Positions 7,464 to 15,724 of a stretch of DNA of 64,000 nt are shown here, in pieces; within the stretch, counting starts at the first letter, position 1, and each line of letters starts with the position of its first letter. The DNA is taken from contig CANNGA010000001.1 in assembly GCA_947504035.1 (NCBI GenBank), positions 62,001-126,000 of the forward strand, written 5' to 3'. The DNA is from an uncultured Flavobacteriaceae bacterium. GTDB lineage: Bacteria > Bacteroidota > Bacteroidia > Flavobacteriales > Flavobacteriaceae. The notes beneath the pieces are model-generated. The model did no database searches. It was not told the DNA's origin and saw only the letters and a program-made list of their open reading frames with translations. The position numbers were made by a program, and so were the translations under genes.

Positions 7464-8218
7464 GAGTAATACACGGTATTTTAATAATAGTTTTAAGTAT
7501 AAGCAGCGTTGCCTGTGGAAATAAGGAGAAAGCCTCTGTTACGATAGGTGAAGAATATACAGAACGCTATATTAGAACGTCTAGAGCTTCAGATTTTTCC
7601 ATTGTATTGAATGATATGAATGTGGACACTCAAGGAGATAAACTCCATTTTCAACATAAATACCATATCCTTAAGGTGGAGAACGATTCTTTAAAAGTAG
7701 ATTCATTAGATTGGAAAACAGTAAATGAAGACTTTTTTAAAAAACATGAAGCTAATTTGGGTATGGAAATTGTTTCAAACCATGACAATAATTTATCGCG
7801 TATAGCAAAGCCTGTTGGTTTCGATTGGGCCGTAGGAAACCCTAAATATGGCGAATGGGAAGCCGAACACCCCAAAGACAGTACACATACAAACACTGAT
7901 AGTTCTAGAAGGGTTTGGCGTCCACATACTTCGGGTTTATTTTGGTATTGGATGTTAAGGCGACCAGCCTACCAAAGAGATTATGTCTCTAATAAAGTCT
8001 ATAATGCTTCAGGACGGTCTTATTATGGTGGTACAACAAATGGGGCGACCTCTTATGGTACAAATAGTGCATATCAAAAATCGAAGCGCTCTAGTTTTTT
8101 TACAAGAAAGCGTAGCAGTTCTAGTTGGAGCACCTTTAGAACTCGAAAGAGTGCCAGTTCATCCCGTTACGATGGTGGCTCTACCACAAGATCACGTTCA
8201 GGAGGTTTTGGAAAATAA
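7460..8218 (+). CDS. Predicted lipoprotein with Ser/Arg-rich C-terminal tail, unknown function
   Basis: A 252-residue protein with a lipoprotein signal (lipobox SSVAC, Cys19), a polar middle domain containing SLDWKTVNEDFF, an aromatic patch (LFWYWMLRRP, about residue 160), and a low-complexity basic tail rich in Ser, Arg, Gly and Tyr from about residue 185, ending RSGGFGK. Gly/Ser/Arg tails ending in GFG also occur in E. coli YjfM/YgiB (DUF1190), proteins of comparable polyamine-linked clusters; whether this is homology or convergence is unknown. It overlaps the DUF4178 gene and is followed 11 bases later by the spermidine-synthase-like gene. Confidence 0.8.
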   Translation: MRVIHGILIIVLSISSVACGNKEKASVTIGEEYTERYIRTSRASDFSIVLNDMNVDTQGDKLHFQHKYHILKVENDSLKVDSLDWKTVNEDFFKKHEANLGMEIVSNHDNNLSRIAKPVGFDWAVGNPKYGEWEAEHPKDSTHTNTDSSRRVWRPHTSGLFWYWMLRRPAYQRDYVSNKVYNASGRSYYGGTTNGATSYGTNSAYQKSKRSSFFTRKRSSSSWSTFRTRKSASSSRYDGGSTTRSRSGGFGK

Positions 8219-8229
8219 AATTACAGCGC

Positions 8230-9771
8230 GTGCAGATTTCTAATAAAAGAAAATCCTTTGCCCTAAAAACAGCATTGTTTGCTACAGGGTTTAGTGGTAT
8301 TGTTGCAGAGTACATCCTGTCTACATTGGCATCGTATTTTATAGGGAATGCTATTTTACAATTTACGCTTATTGTGTCTATCATGCTATTTGCTATGGGG
8401 CTTGGTAGTAGGTTAAGTAAATCGTTTAACAGTAACATTATATTCTACTTTGTAATTACAGAATTGCTACTGTCTGTTTTGGTGTCATTTTCTGCCATTG
8501 CCTCTTATCTCGTTTATGGTTTTACCAATATATCTTGGGTGGTTATATACCTGCTATCCATTACTATAGGCTTACTCATAGGTTTAGAAATACCTTTTGC
8601 GACCAGAATTAACAATGACTTTGAAGAGTTGCGTTTAAATATTTCAAATATTTTAGAAAAGGATTATTATGGGAGTTTGCTTGGGGGCTTATTTTTTGCC
8701 TTTGTAGGCCTGCCTTATTTAGGACTTACTTATACACCTTTTGTACTTGGACTTTTAAACTTAGGTGTTTCCTTTTGGCTGTTTTATGTCTTAAAGCACG
8801 AGATTTCTAAACGTTTAGGAAGGCTTATAAAAATACTATATGTGCTTGTGTTAAGTGCAATAGTGGTTGGAGCTTGTTTTGCAAAGCCATTAGTGTTATT
8901 TGGTGAACAAGCTAAATATAAAGACAAAATTGTATTTACAACGCAAACTAAATATCAAAAAATAGTGATTACCAAGTGGAACGCATGGTACTCTCTTTAC
9001 ATAAACGGCAATCAGCAACTCTCCACATTCGACGAATATTTGTACCACGAACCTATGGTACATGTAACACTGGGTTTAGCAAAAAAAAAGACGTCTATTC
9101 TGGTATTAGGAGGTGGTGATGGTTGCATAGTTAGAGAGTTATTAAAGTATGATAGCGTAACGGCTATTACTTTGGTAGATTTGGATGAGGCCATGTTAAA
9201 TTTGGGGGCCAATCATACCATTTTTAAAGACTTAAATAAAGGGGCTTTTGCTAATGCTAAGGTGCGTACTGTAGCTGCAGATGCATTTACGTTTTTAGAA
9301 CAAGATACAGGGCTTTACGACGCTATCTTAGTAGATTTACCAGACCCTAATAACGTCGATTTAAATAAACTATATACAAAGGCATTTTATAAGCTCTGCC
9401 ATAATAGACTTACCAAAGATGGAGTGTTTATAACCCAAGCTGGAAGCCCATATTATGCTACGAAAGCATTTTATTGCATAGCTAAAACATTACGTGCCTC
9501 AGGATTTTATACCATGCCTATGCATAATCAAGTCTTAACCTTAGGCGAATGGGGTTGGGTGATAGGTATGAAAACACCTGTAACAGCTTCAGCAGTAGCG
9601 CATTTAGAGATCAATAAAGATCTTAATTTAAAATGGCTCAATACAGCAGCTGTAAAAGGACTTACGGCATTTGGAAAACCTTTAGTCGATACTAGTGCTA
9701 TACGTATCAATACGATTTTCGACCCTAAGTTGTATGTGTATTACAAACAAGGCAATTGGAAGTTGTACTAA
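8230..9771 (+). CDS. speE: Membrane-anchored spermidine synthase-like aminopropyltransferase
   Basis: A 513-residue fusion. The N-terminal half (about residues 10-225) holds around seven hydrophobic segments. The C-terminal half is a Rossmann methyltransferase-fold aminopropyltransferase with the decarboxylated-AdoMet loop LGGGDG (294-298), VDLDE and AILVDLPDPNN. The reaction is aminopropyl transfer from decarboxylated AdoMet to a diamine; the acceptor is unknown. The membrane-fused architecture is known from other bacteria. The start is GTG at 8230, and no upstream in-frame ATG is available. With speD four genes upstream the pair could form a complete donor-synthesis and transfer route. A hairpin terminator follows at 9896. 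Confidence 0.88.
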   Translation: MQISNKRKSFALKTALFATGFSGIVAEYILSTLASYFIGNAILQFTLIVSIMLFAMGLGSRLSKSFNSNIIFYFVITELLLSVLVSFSAIASYLVYGFTNISWVVIYLLSITIGLLIGLEIPFATRINNDFEELRLNISNILEKDYYGSLLGGLFFAFVGLPYLGLTYTPFVLGLLNLGVSFWLFYVLKHEISKRLGRLIKILYVLVLSAIVVGACFAKPLVLFGEQAKYKDKIVFTTQTKYQKIVITKWNAWYSLYINGNQQLSTFDEYLYHEPMVHVTLGLAKKKTSILVLGGGDGCIVRELLKYDSVTAITLVDLDEAMLNLGANHTIFKDLNKGAFANAKVRTVAADAFTFLEQDTGLYDAILVDLPDPNNVDLNKLYTKAFYKLCHNRLTKDGVFITQAGSPYYATKAFYCIAKTLRASGFYTMPMHNQVLTLGEWGWVIGMKTPVTASAVAHLEINKDLNLKWLNTAAVKGLTAFGKPLVDTSAIRINTIFDPKLYVYYKQGNWKLY

Positions 9772-9810
9772 AATAAAATACGCTTTATAAGCCTGCGTTA
9801 TACTTAAAAA

Positions 9811-9860
9811 GGTTTTCGATGTCTTAATACATCATTACGTACTACGAAAACCCTCGTAAT
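9811..9860 (+). other. Intergenic inverted repeats compatible with a pseudoknot
   Basis: GGTTTTCG (9811-9818) pairs with CGAAAACC (9845-9852). Inside this loop GATGT/ACATC can form a small hairpin (9818-9833), and ATTACG (9834-9839) can pair with CGTAAT (9855-9860) beyond the outer stem, giving H-type topology. A competing hairpin TACGA/TCGTA (9843-9858) also exists. It lies 39 bases after the speE-like gene. No known RNA family is recognised. Confidence 0.35.
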
Positions 9861-9895
9861 AAACAAACAAACTGCAATAAAGAGGCCTAAAATAA

Positions 9896-9925
9896 AAAAG
9901 CGAAACATGTACATGTCTCGCTTTT
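9896..9925. terminator. Bidirectional terminator between speE-like gene and odhB
   Basis: A 15-bp stem with one mismatch: AAAAGCGAAACATGT against ACATGTCTCGCTTTT with essentially no loop beyond the inner pairs, and A and T runs on the two flanks. It is placed between two converging genes (ends at 9771 and 9948), so it can serve both strands. Confidence 0.8.
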
Positions 9926-9947
9926 AAGTCTTGAATTTTAAATTGTA

Positions 9948-11159
9948 TTAAAGCTCTAACGCTTTAGTAATATTATTATCCATGAGTATCTCAACAGGAT
10001 TCTCTAAAGCTTCTTTAATAGCTACTAAGAACCCTACACTTTCTTTACCATCAATAATTCTATGATCGTAAGATAAGGCCACATACATGATTGGTCTAAT
10101 AGCAACACCACCATTTATAGCAACAGGGCGTTCTACGATATTGTGCATCCCTAAAATAGCACTTTGAGGTGGGTTGATGATTGGTGTAGATAGCATACTT
10201 CCAAATACACCACCATTAGTAATGGTAAACGTACCTCCTGTCATTTCATCTACTGTAATTTGACCATCTCTTGCACGAAGTGCCAAACGCTTTACTTCAG
10301 ATTCTACACCTCTAAAACTTAGGTGTTCTGCATTTCTAATTACAGGAACCATAAGTCCTTTAGGTCCAGAAACAGCAATACTAATATCACAGAAATCGTA
10401 AGTTAACATCTCTTTACCATCAATCATTGAATTTACAGCAGGATACATTTTAAGCGCTCTAACAACAGCTAAAGTAAAGAAACTCATAAACCCTAAGCCA
10501 ACACCGTGTTTCGCTTTAAACGTCTCTTTATACTCTTTTCTAAGCTCGAAAATAGGAGCCATGTCAACTTCATTAAATGTTGTTAACATCGCGGTTGTAT
10601 TTTTAACGTCAACTAAACGCTCTGCTACTTTACGACGTAACATAGACATTTTGCTTCTTGTTGTTCCTCGGCTACCACCTGTAGGTGTGCCCATAGATGG
10701 AACGGCTTGAACAGCATCGTTTTTAGTAACGCGACCGTCTTTTCCAGAACCAGAAACAGAACCCGCATCAATCCCTTTCTCTGCTAATATTTTTTTAGCC
10801 GCAGGACTTGCGCTTCCAGAAGCATAGGTTTTAGTTTCAACAGCCTTAGGAGCAGAAGCTGTTTCTGCCTTAGGTGTTTCCTTTTTTTCTTCTTTAGGTG
10901 CAGCATCACCTTCTGGTTTCGCAGCACTTGTATCAATAAGGCATACTACAGCACCAACGGCAACAGCATCACCTTCTTCTGCTTTTAAAGTAATAGTACC
11001 ACTCGCTTCTGCAGGTAATTCTAAAGTAGCTTTATCGCTATCCACTTCTGCAATAGCTTGATCTTTTTCAACATAATCGCCATCTTCTACTAACCAAGTA
11101 GCTATTTCTACTTCTGTAATAGATTCTCCCGGAGATGGTACTTTCATTTCTAAAACCAT
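9948..11159 (-). CDS. odhB: 2-oxoglutarate dehydrogenase E2, dihydrolipoyl succinyltransferase
   Basis: A 403-residue TCA-cycle enzyme that passes the succinyl group from E1 to CoA. Domains in order: lipoyl domain with modified Lys43 in DSDKATLE, an Ala/Pro/Lys/Glu-rich linker (about 80-115), peripheral-subunit-binding domain ([15 protein letters not shown] to [11 protein letters not shown]), and catalytic acyltransferase domain with the active-site motif SYDHRIIDG (His366, Asp370). It lies 36 bases downstream of the E1 gene in the same direction, so the two form an operon. The E3 subunit is not in this window. Confidence 0.95.
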   Translation of the reverse strand: MVLEMKVPSPGESITEVEIATWLVEDGDYVEKDQAIAEVDSDKATLELPAEASGTITLKAEEGDAVAVGAVVCLIDTSAAKPEGDAAPKEEKKETPKAETASAPKAVETKTYASGSASPAAKKILAEKGIDAGSVSGSGKDGRVTKNDAVQAVPSMGTPTGGSRGTTRSKMSMLRRKVAERLVDVKNTTAMLTTFNEVDMAPIFELRKEYKETFKAKHGVGLGFMSFFTLAVVRALKMYPAVNSMIDGKEMLTYDFCDISIAVSGPKGLMVPVIRNAEHLSFRGVESEVKRLALRARDGQITVDEMTGGTFTITNGGVFGSMLSTPIINPPQSAILGMHNIVERPVAINGGVAIRPIMYVALSYDHRIIDGKESVGFLVAIKEALENPVEILMDNNITKALEL

Positions 11160-11195
11160 GCGTAAATAATTTTAATTGTATTTTAATTTTGTTTT

Positions 11196-13940
11196 TTATT
11201 CTTCTATATCGAAAACCGTGTTGATAACGCGTTGTTGTCTCGCTTTATCTCTTGTGCTAGATCCTGGAGCAGGAACAGAGGCAAAAGGTCTAGAGTTTAC
11301 CTCTAATTTTACCAAGTTCATGCGTTGTAACATATGTGTCCAAGCCCCCATGTTTTGAGGTTCTTCTTGAGCCCAAACATAAGACTTTACATTAGGATAA
11401 CGGTCTATAACGTTTTGTATTTTTTCTAAATGAAGCGGGAACAGTTGTTCTATGCGCACCAAGGCAACGTTAGTCGTTTCTAGAGCGTCGCGCTTTGCTA
11501 ACAGGTCGTAATAAAATTTACCTGTACAGAACACCAATTTCTCAACACCTTTTGGGGCGATAGTATCGTCTATAACTTCTTCGAAGCTTCCTTCTGCTAA
11601 TGCACTAATTGAAGAGACGGCTTTAGGATGACGTAATAAACTTTTTGGCGTAAATACGATGAGAGGTTTTCTATAATCACGTTTCATTTGTCGTCTTAAC
11701 AAGTGAAACATATTTGCAGGCGTTGTACAATCTGCAACAATCATATTATCGTTACCACATAATTGTAGATAACGTTCTATTCTTGCAGAAGAGTGTTCAG
11801 AACCTTGACCTTCGTAACCGTGCGGTAATAAAACCACTATACCGTTCTGTGCCTTCCATTTATCTTCTGCTGCCGATAAGTACTGGTCAAAAATAATTTG
11901 AGCGCCATTACTAAAGTCACCAAACTGTGCTTCCCAAATGGTTAAAGTATTCGGGTTTGCTAATGCATAACCATAATCGAAACCAAGAACACCATATTCT
12001 GATAAAAAGGAATTGTAAATATACATTTCACCTTTATTGGCAGGATTGGTATTTAGAAGATTAATACGTTCTTCAGATATTTCGTCTCTTAAGATTGCGT
12101 GTCTATGGCTAAACGTACCACGTTCTACATCTTGACCAGAGATACGAACATTAAAACCTTCTTCAAGCAAACTTCCATAAGCTAAGGTTTCTGCCATACC
12201 CCAATCGAGTTGATCGGTTTCAAAGACCATTTTGGTACGGCCTTTTAAGATACGTTCTGCTTTTCTTAAGAATTTAACCCCTTCTGGTACTGTAGAGGTT
12301 ATTTTAGAGATCGTTTTTAATTTCTCTACGGGATAGCTTGTATTATCTTGCTCGAGCATGGCATCAACACCTCTACGTGTAAAACCTTTCCAGCGCTCTT
12401 GCATGAACTCACGAACCTTAGAAGATTCTGCCTCTTTAGACTTTTCGTATTCGTTTTCTAAAGTGGCTTTAAATTCTGAAACAATACCATCGGCATAACT
12501 TTGATCAATCGTATTTTCAGCAATGAGTTTTTCAGCATATATTTTGAAAGGATTGTCGTGTTTAGAGATGTTTTTATATAATTTTGGTTGTGTAAAACGT
12601 GGTTCATCCCCTTCGTTATGACCATATTTTCTATACCCCAATAAATCGATATAAACATCTTTTTTATAACGCATTCTGTAATCTAAGGCCAATTCTACAG
12701 CATGAACAACTGCTTCTGCATCATCTGCATTAACATGTAAAACTGGAGATAATGTTACCTTAGCGACATCGGTACAGTAAGTACTAGAACGTCCATCTAA
12801 ATAATTGGTAGTAAATCCTATTTGGTTATTTACTACAATATGGATGGTACCTCCAGTTTTATAGCCATTAAGTTGACTCATTTGAGCCACTTCATAAACA
12901 ATACCTTGCCCCGCTACTGCGGCATCTCCATGCACTAAAATTGGGAGTATTTTGGAATCATCTCCATCATAATCATCATCAATCTTAGCACGAGTTATAC
13001 CTTCTGCAACAGGTCCAACAGTTTCTAAATGAGATGGATTTGGAACCAAATTCATTTTGATAGACTTCCCGTTTTGATAAGTTTTATCTAAGGTTAATCC
13101 TAAATGGTATTTTACATCACCATCGATTTCTTCATCTTCAAAATCTTTACCATCAAATTCACTAAAGAGTTCTCGAACAGGTTTTCTAAAGATGTTTACT
13201 AAAGTACTTAAACGCCCTCTGTGTGCCATACCAAGTACACATTCTTTAACGCCATATTTTTCTACAGCATTGTAAAGTGTGTTACTAATGGCTGGAATTA
13301 AAGACTCTCCACCTTCTAATGAAAATCGCTTTTGCCCTACATATTTGGTCTGCAAGAAATTTTCGAAAGTTACAGCTTGATTTAACTTAGAAAGAATGTA
13401 TTTCTTAGTCTCAGCAGAGTAGCTAGGATGGTTGTCGTTAATATTTAATTTGTCTTGCCACCACTTTATCACATCAGGGTTACGAAGGTACATGTACTCA
13501 ACGCCTATGGTATCGCAATACATCAAATTAAGATGATCTAAAATTTGGCGTAATGTTTGTCCGCTTTGTCCAAGTATATCACCTGCATTAAAAACAGTAT
13601 CCAAATCACGTTCTGATAATCCAAAATTTTGAATATCCAGACTTGGTGAATAGGTTCTTCTGTCTCTAACAGGATTGGTTTTTGTAAATAAATGCCCGCG
13701 ACTTCTGTAACCGTCTATTAAACGTGCTACTTGAAATTCTTTTTGAACATGCTCTGGTATTACAGAGTTCGTGTTATTTTGAACAGCGTTGTCAATTGCG
13801 AATTCTTCAGATCCAAAGTCATAACCTTGAAAAAAAGCTCTCCAGCTAGGTTCAACACTATCGGGGTTTTGCAGGTATTGATCGTACAAATCTGCAAAGT
13901 ATGCTGTGTGTGCAGCGTTTAAAAAGGAAAATTTATCCAT
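11196..13940 (-). CDS. sucA: 2-oxoglutarate dehydrogenase E1 component
   Basis: The thiamine-diphosphate-dependent decarboxylase of the TCA cycle, 914 residues. It starts with the N-terminal E2-binding helix region (FLNAAHTAYFADLYDQYL), followed by conserved E1 blocks such as VLGMAHRGRLSTLVN, VHGDAAVAGQG, WEAQFGDF and LPHGYEGQGSEHSSAR. Length and domain order match the family. It is the first gene of the sucA-odhB operon. A perfect TAnnTTTG element lies about 42 bases upstream of the start. Confidence 0.96.
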   Translation of the reverse strand: MDKFSFLNAAHTAYFADLYDQYLQNPDSVEPSWRAFFQGYDFGSEEFAIDNAVQNNTNSVIPEHVQKEFQVARLIDGYRSRGHLFTKTNPVRDRRTYSPSLDIQNFGLSERDLDTVFNAGDILGQSGQTLRQILDHLNLMYCDTIGVEYMYLRNPDVIKWWQDKLNINDNHPSYSAETKKYILSKLNQAVTFENFLQTKYVGQKRFSLEGGESLIPAISNTLYNAVEKYGVKECVLGMAHRGRLSTLVNIFRKPVRELFSEFDGKDFEDEEIDGDVKYHLGLTLDKTYQNGKSIKMNLVPNPSHLETVGPVAEGITRAKIDDDYDGDDSKILPILVHGDAAVAGQGIVYEVAQMSQLNGYKTGGTIHIVVNNQIGFTTNYLDGRSSTYCTDVAKVTLSPVLHVNADDAEAVVHAVELALDYRMRYKKDVYIDLLGYRKYGHNEGDEPRFTQPKLYKNISKHDNPFKIYAEKLIAENTIDQSYADGIVSEFKATLENEYEKSKEAESSKVREFMQERWKGFTRRGVDAMLEQDNTSYPVEKLKTISKITSTVPEGVKFLRKAERILKGRTKMVFETDQLDWGMAETLAYGSLLEEGFNVRISGQDVERGTFSHRHAILRDEISEERINLLNTNPANKGEMYIYNSFLSEYGVLGFDYGYALANPNTLTIWEAQFGDFSNGAQIIFDQYLSAAEDKWKAQNGIVVLLPHGYEGQGSEHSSARIERYLQLCGNDNMIVADCTTPANMFHLLRRQMKRDYRKPLIVFTPKSLLRHPKAVSSISALAEGSFEEVIDDTIAPKGVEKLVFCTGKFYYDLLAKRDALETTNVALVRIEQLFPLHLEKIQNVIDRYPNVKSYVWAQEEPQNMGAWTHMLQRMNLVKLEVNSRPFASVPAPGSSTRDKARQQRVINTVFDIEE

Positions 13941-13981
13941 TATATATGTGATGCTATCGCTTCGTAAAAAAAAATATTCTC

Positions 13982-13989
13982 CAAAAATA
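13982..13989 (-). promoter_or_regulatory. Probable -7 element of the sucA-odhB promoter
   Basis: The minus strand reads TATTTTTG, an exact match to the Bacteroidota -7 consensus TAnnTTTG, 42 bases before the sucA start codon. No clear -33 TTG is seen at the ideal distance. Confidence 0.45.
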
Positions 13990-14120
13990 CAACTTTTCCA
14001 AAAATTAGATCTCAGTTTGAAGAGTTTTGTATAGCAGTCGTGTTATTTTGATAAAACAAACTAAAATACCGTTAATTTTTTGAGAATCTATATTAATTAA
14101 GCCCTTCGCTTAAAGAATAA

Positions 14121-14150
14121 AAAAAAACACCTTCCATTAGGAGGTGTTTT
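14121..14150 (-). terminator. Terminator of the GDSL lipoprotein gene
   Basis: On the minus strand a hairpin (AACACCT-CC with GG-A-AGGTGTT, one bulge) is followed by a run of at least seven T. It sits 23 bases beyond the stop codon of the minus-strand gene that ends at 14173. Confidence 0.75.
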
Positions 14151-14172
14151 TATTTTACGAGGGTAATGTTTT

Positions 14173-15714
14173 TTATAAATTAGGTCCGTATAAAGTACCA
14201 AAATCTACAGCGTTAAGACGATTGCCCGAAGCGATAAAATTAGAGCCAAAAGTGGTGTCTATAGCGTTTAAAAATTGATTGGCCATAAGCGCATAACCTC
14301 TTGCGCTAAGATGTATCCCATCTAAACTAAAAGCGCCTCCTGTTACCAAACTAGATGTTATATTAAAATTATCGAAATCAATACCTGTTCTTAAATCTTT
14401 AAGTGTTTGATTCAAATCAAGAAGTGCTATATCGGCACTGGCATCAGCAACGCTTTGTATTGTTGTATTGTACCCAGAGATGGCTGCGGTGATTTGTTCA
14501 AGTTCTTCTGTGTCTAATACATCCCTATCGTCTATACCATTTACGGCACTTAATACTAAATTAGCCTGTTCTGGTGTTGGTATACCTCCCAGTTGTAATA
14601 TTCCAAGAACTTGAAGAACTTCAGGTGTAAGGGTTACTGTTCCGTAGCCGTTAGCTAAAGCCCCTTGATCTATGGTGAGTAAGAGCAATTCGTTTTCTGT
14701 CATTTGTCTAAATCCAAGAGGGTTTTCATCTGTAACAGGAGTATCTATAATCCAACGGTTAGCACCTTCATTAAAAGGTATAGCATATTGAGCAGCAAGC
14801 GCATTTGCATTTGCCTCAGGGATGCCTTGTAATTGTAGGCCTTGGCTAAAGATGCCACTAACTGCTTGAAAAACGCCTGTTAGTTGTGCCGCTGTGGCCT
14901 CGTCTAATACAAGCGCATTGTTTGGTACGGTTGTGAAAAATGGAATGTCTTCAACATTAGGGAGTAAGGTCACCACACCTTTGGCGCCATTAGCGGTTAA
15001 ACCATTTATTAGAGCATTATAAGTAGCTTCAAAGCCTACGCCAACAGGCCCTTCTTGAGGTGTTAATGGATTAGAGCCATCGCCACCCGAGGTTGCAAAA
15101 CCGAGGTAATCGTTTCCTCCTATAAGTGATAAGGTGAAAAACGTAGGATTTTGGACTAAGGCATCACCTAAAAGTGTGGCTGTTGGGCTAGATGCTGCTC
15201 TAACATAGTACGGGTTGGCTAAGCCTAAACTTAAATTTGCAGGATTCCCATAACCATCAAAGACCAAATGGAAACTTTTTGCACCAGGGATACCAAGGTT
15301 TTGGAAAGGACCAGGGATCACGTTTGTTGCTTCGGTACTTGTCGTAGCATCTAATCTTTCAGGACCGCTACCATTAAAAAATAGTCTAGAACCCGTAGCA
15401 GGATTAGGATTGCCAGCAATAAGTAAACCTCCTATATTATCGTTTAAAAGCGGTTGGTTAAATGTACCGCCTCCTACATTTGCAAATTGTTGTGATAATA
15501 GGTTGGGAAATGAATTTTCTTGGGCAACTCTAAATAAACTCCCGTCAGTAAAACCTGCTGCAAATGAAGCGCCAAGTGCAACATAATTAGAAAAATCGGC
15601 CGTTCCTGCTGTAAGTTCTGGAAGAACGGTTTCCTCTGGTATTGGACTATCAACATCATCACAGGCAAATAAACCTAGTAAAAGAGCCGCTGAACATATA
15701 TATTTAAGTGTCAT
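14173..15714 (-). CDS. SGNH/GDSL-type lipolytic outer-membrane lipoprotein
   Basis: A 513-residue lipoprotein (lipobox GLFAC, Cys18). SGNH hydrolase blocks are visible: block I as LGASFAAG with the nucleophile Ser50 kept but the usual Asp before it replaced by Ala49, block III as IGGNDYLG, and block V as LDGIHLSARG (Asp and His). Such proteins act as esterases or acylhydrolases at the surface. It is 10 bases downstream of a TonB-dependent receptor gene, an association that suggests the hydrolase and receptor handle the same ligand. Substrate unknown. Confidence 0.82.
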   Translation of the reverse strand: MTLKYICSAALLLGLFACDDVDSPIPEETVLPELTAGTADFSNYVALGASFAAGFTDGSLFRVAQENSFPNLLSQQFANVGGGTFNQPLLNDNIGGLLIAGNPNPATGSRLFFNGSGPERLDATTSTEATNVIPGPFQNLGIPGAKSFHLVFDGYGNPANLSLGLANPYYVRAASSPTATLLGDALVQNPTFFTLSLIGGNDYLGFATSGGDGSNPLTPQEGPVGVGFEATYNALINGLTANGAKGVVTLLPNVEDIPFFTTVPNNALVLDEATAAQLTGVFQAVSGIFSQGLQLQGIPEANANALAAQYAIPFNEGANRWIIDTPVTDENPLGFRQMTENELLLLTIDQGALANGYGTVTLTPEVLQVLGILQLGGIPTPEQANLVLSAVNGIDDRDVLDTEELEQITAAISGYNTTIQSVADASADIALLDLNQTLKDLRTGIDFDNFNITSSLVTGGAFSLDGIHLSARGYALMANQFLNAIDTTFGSNFIASGNRLNAVDFGTLYGPNL

Positions 15715-15724
15715 AGTTTTTATA

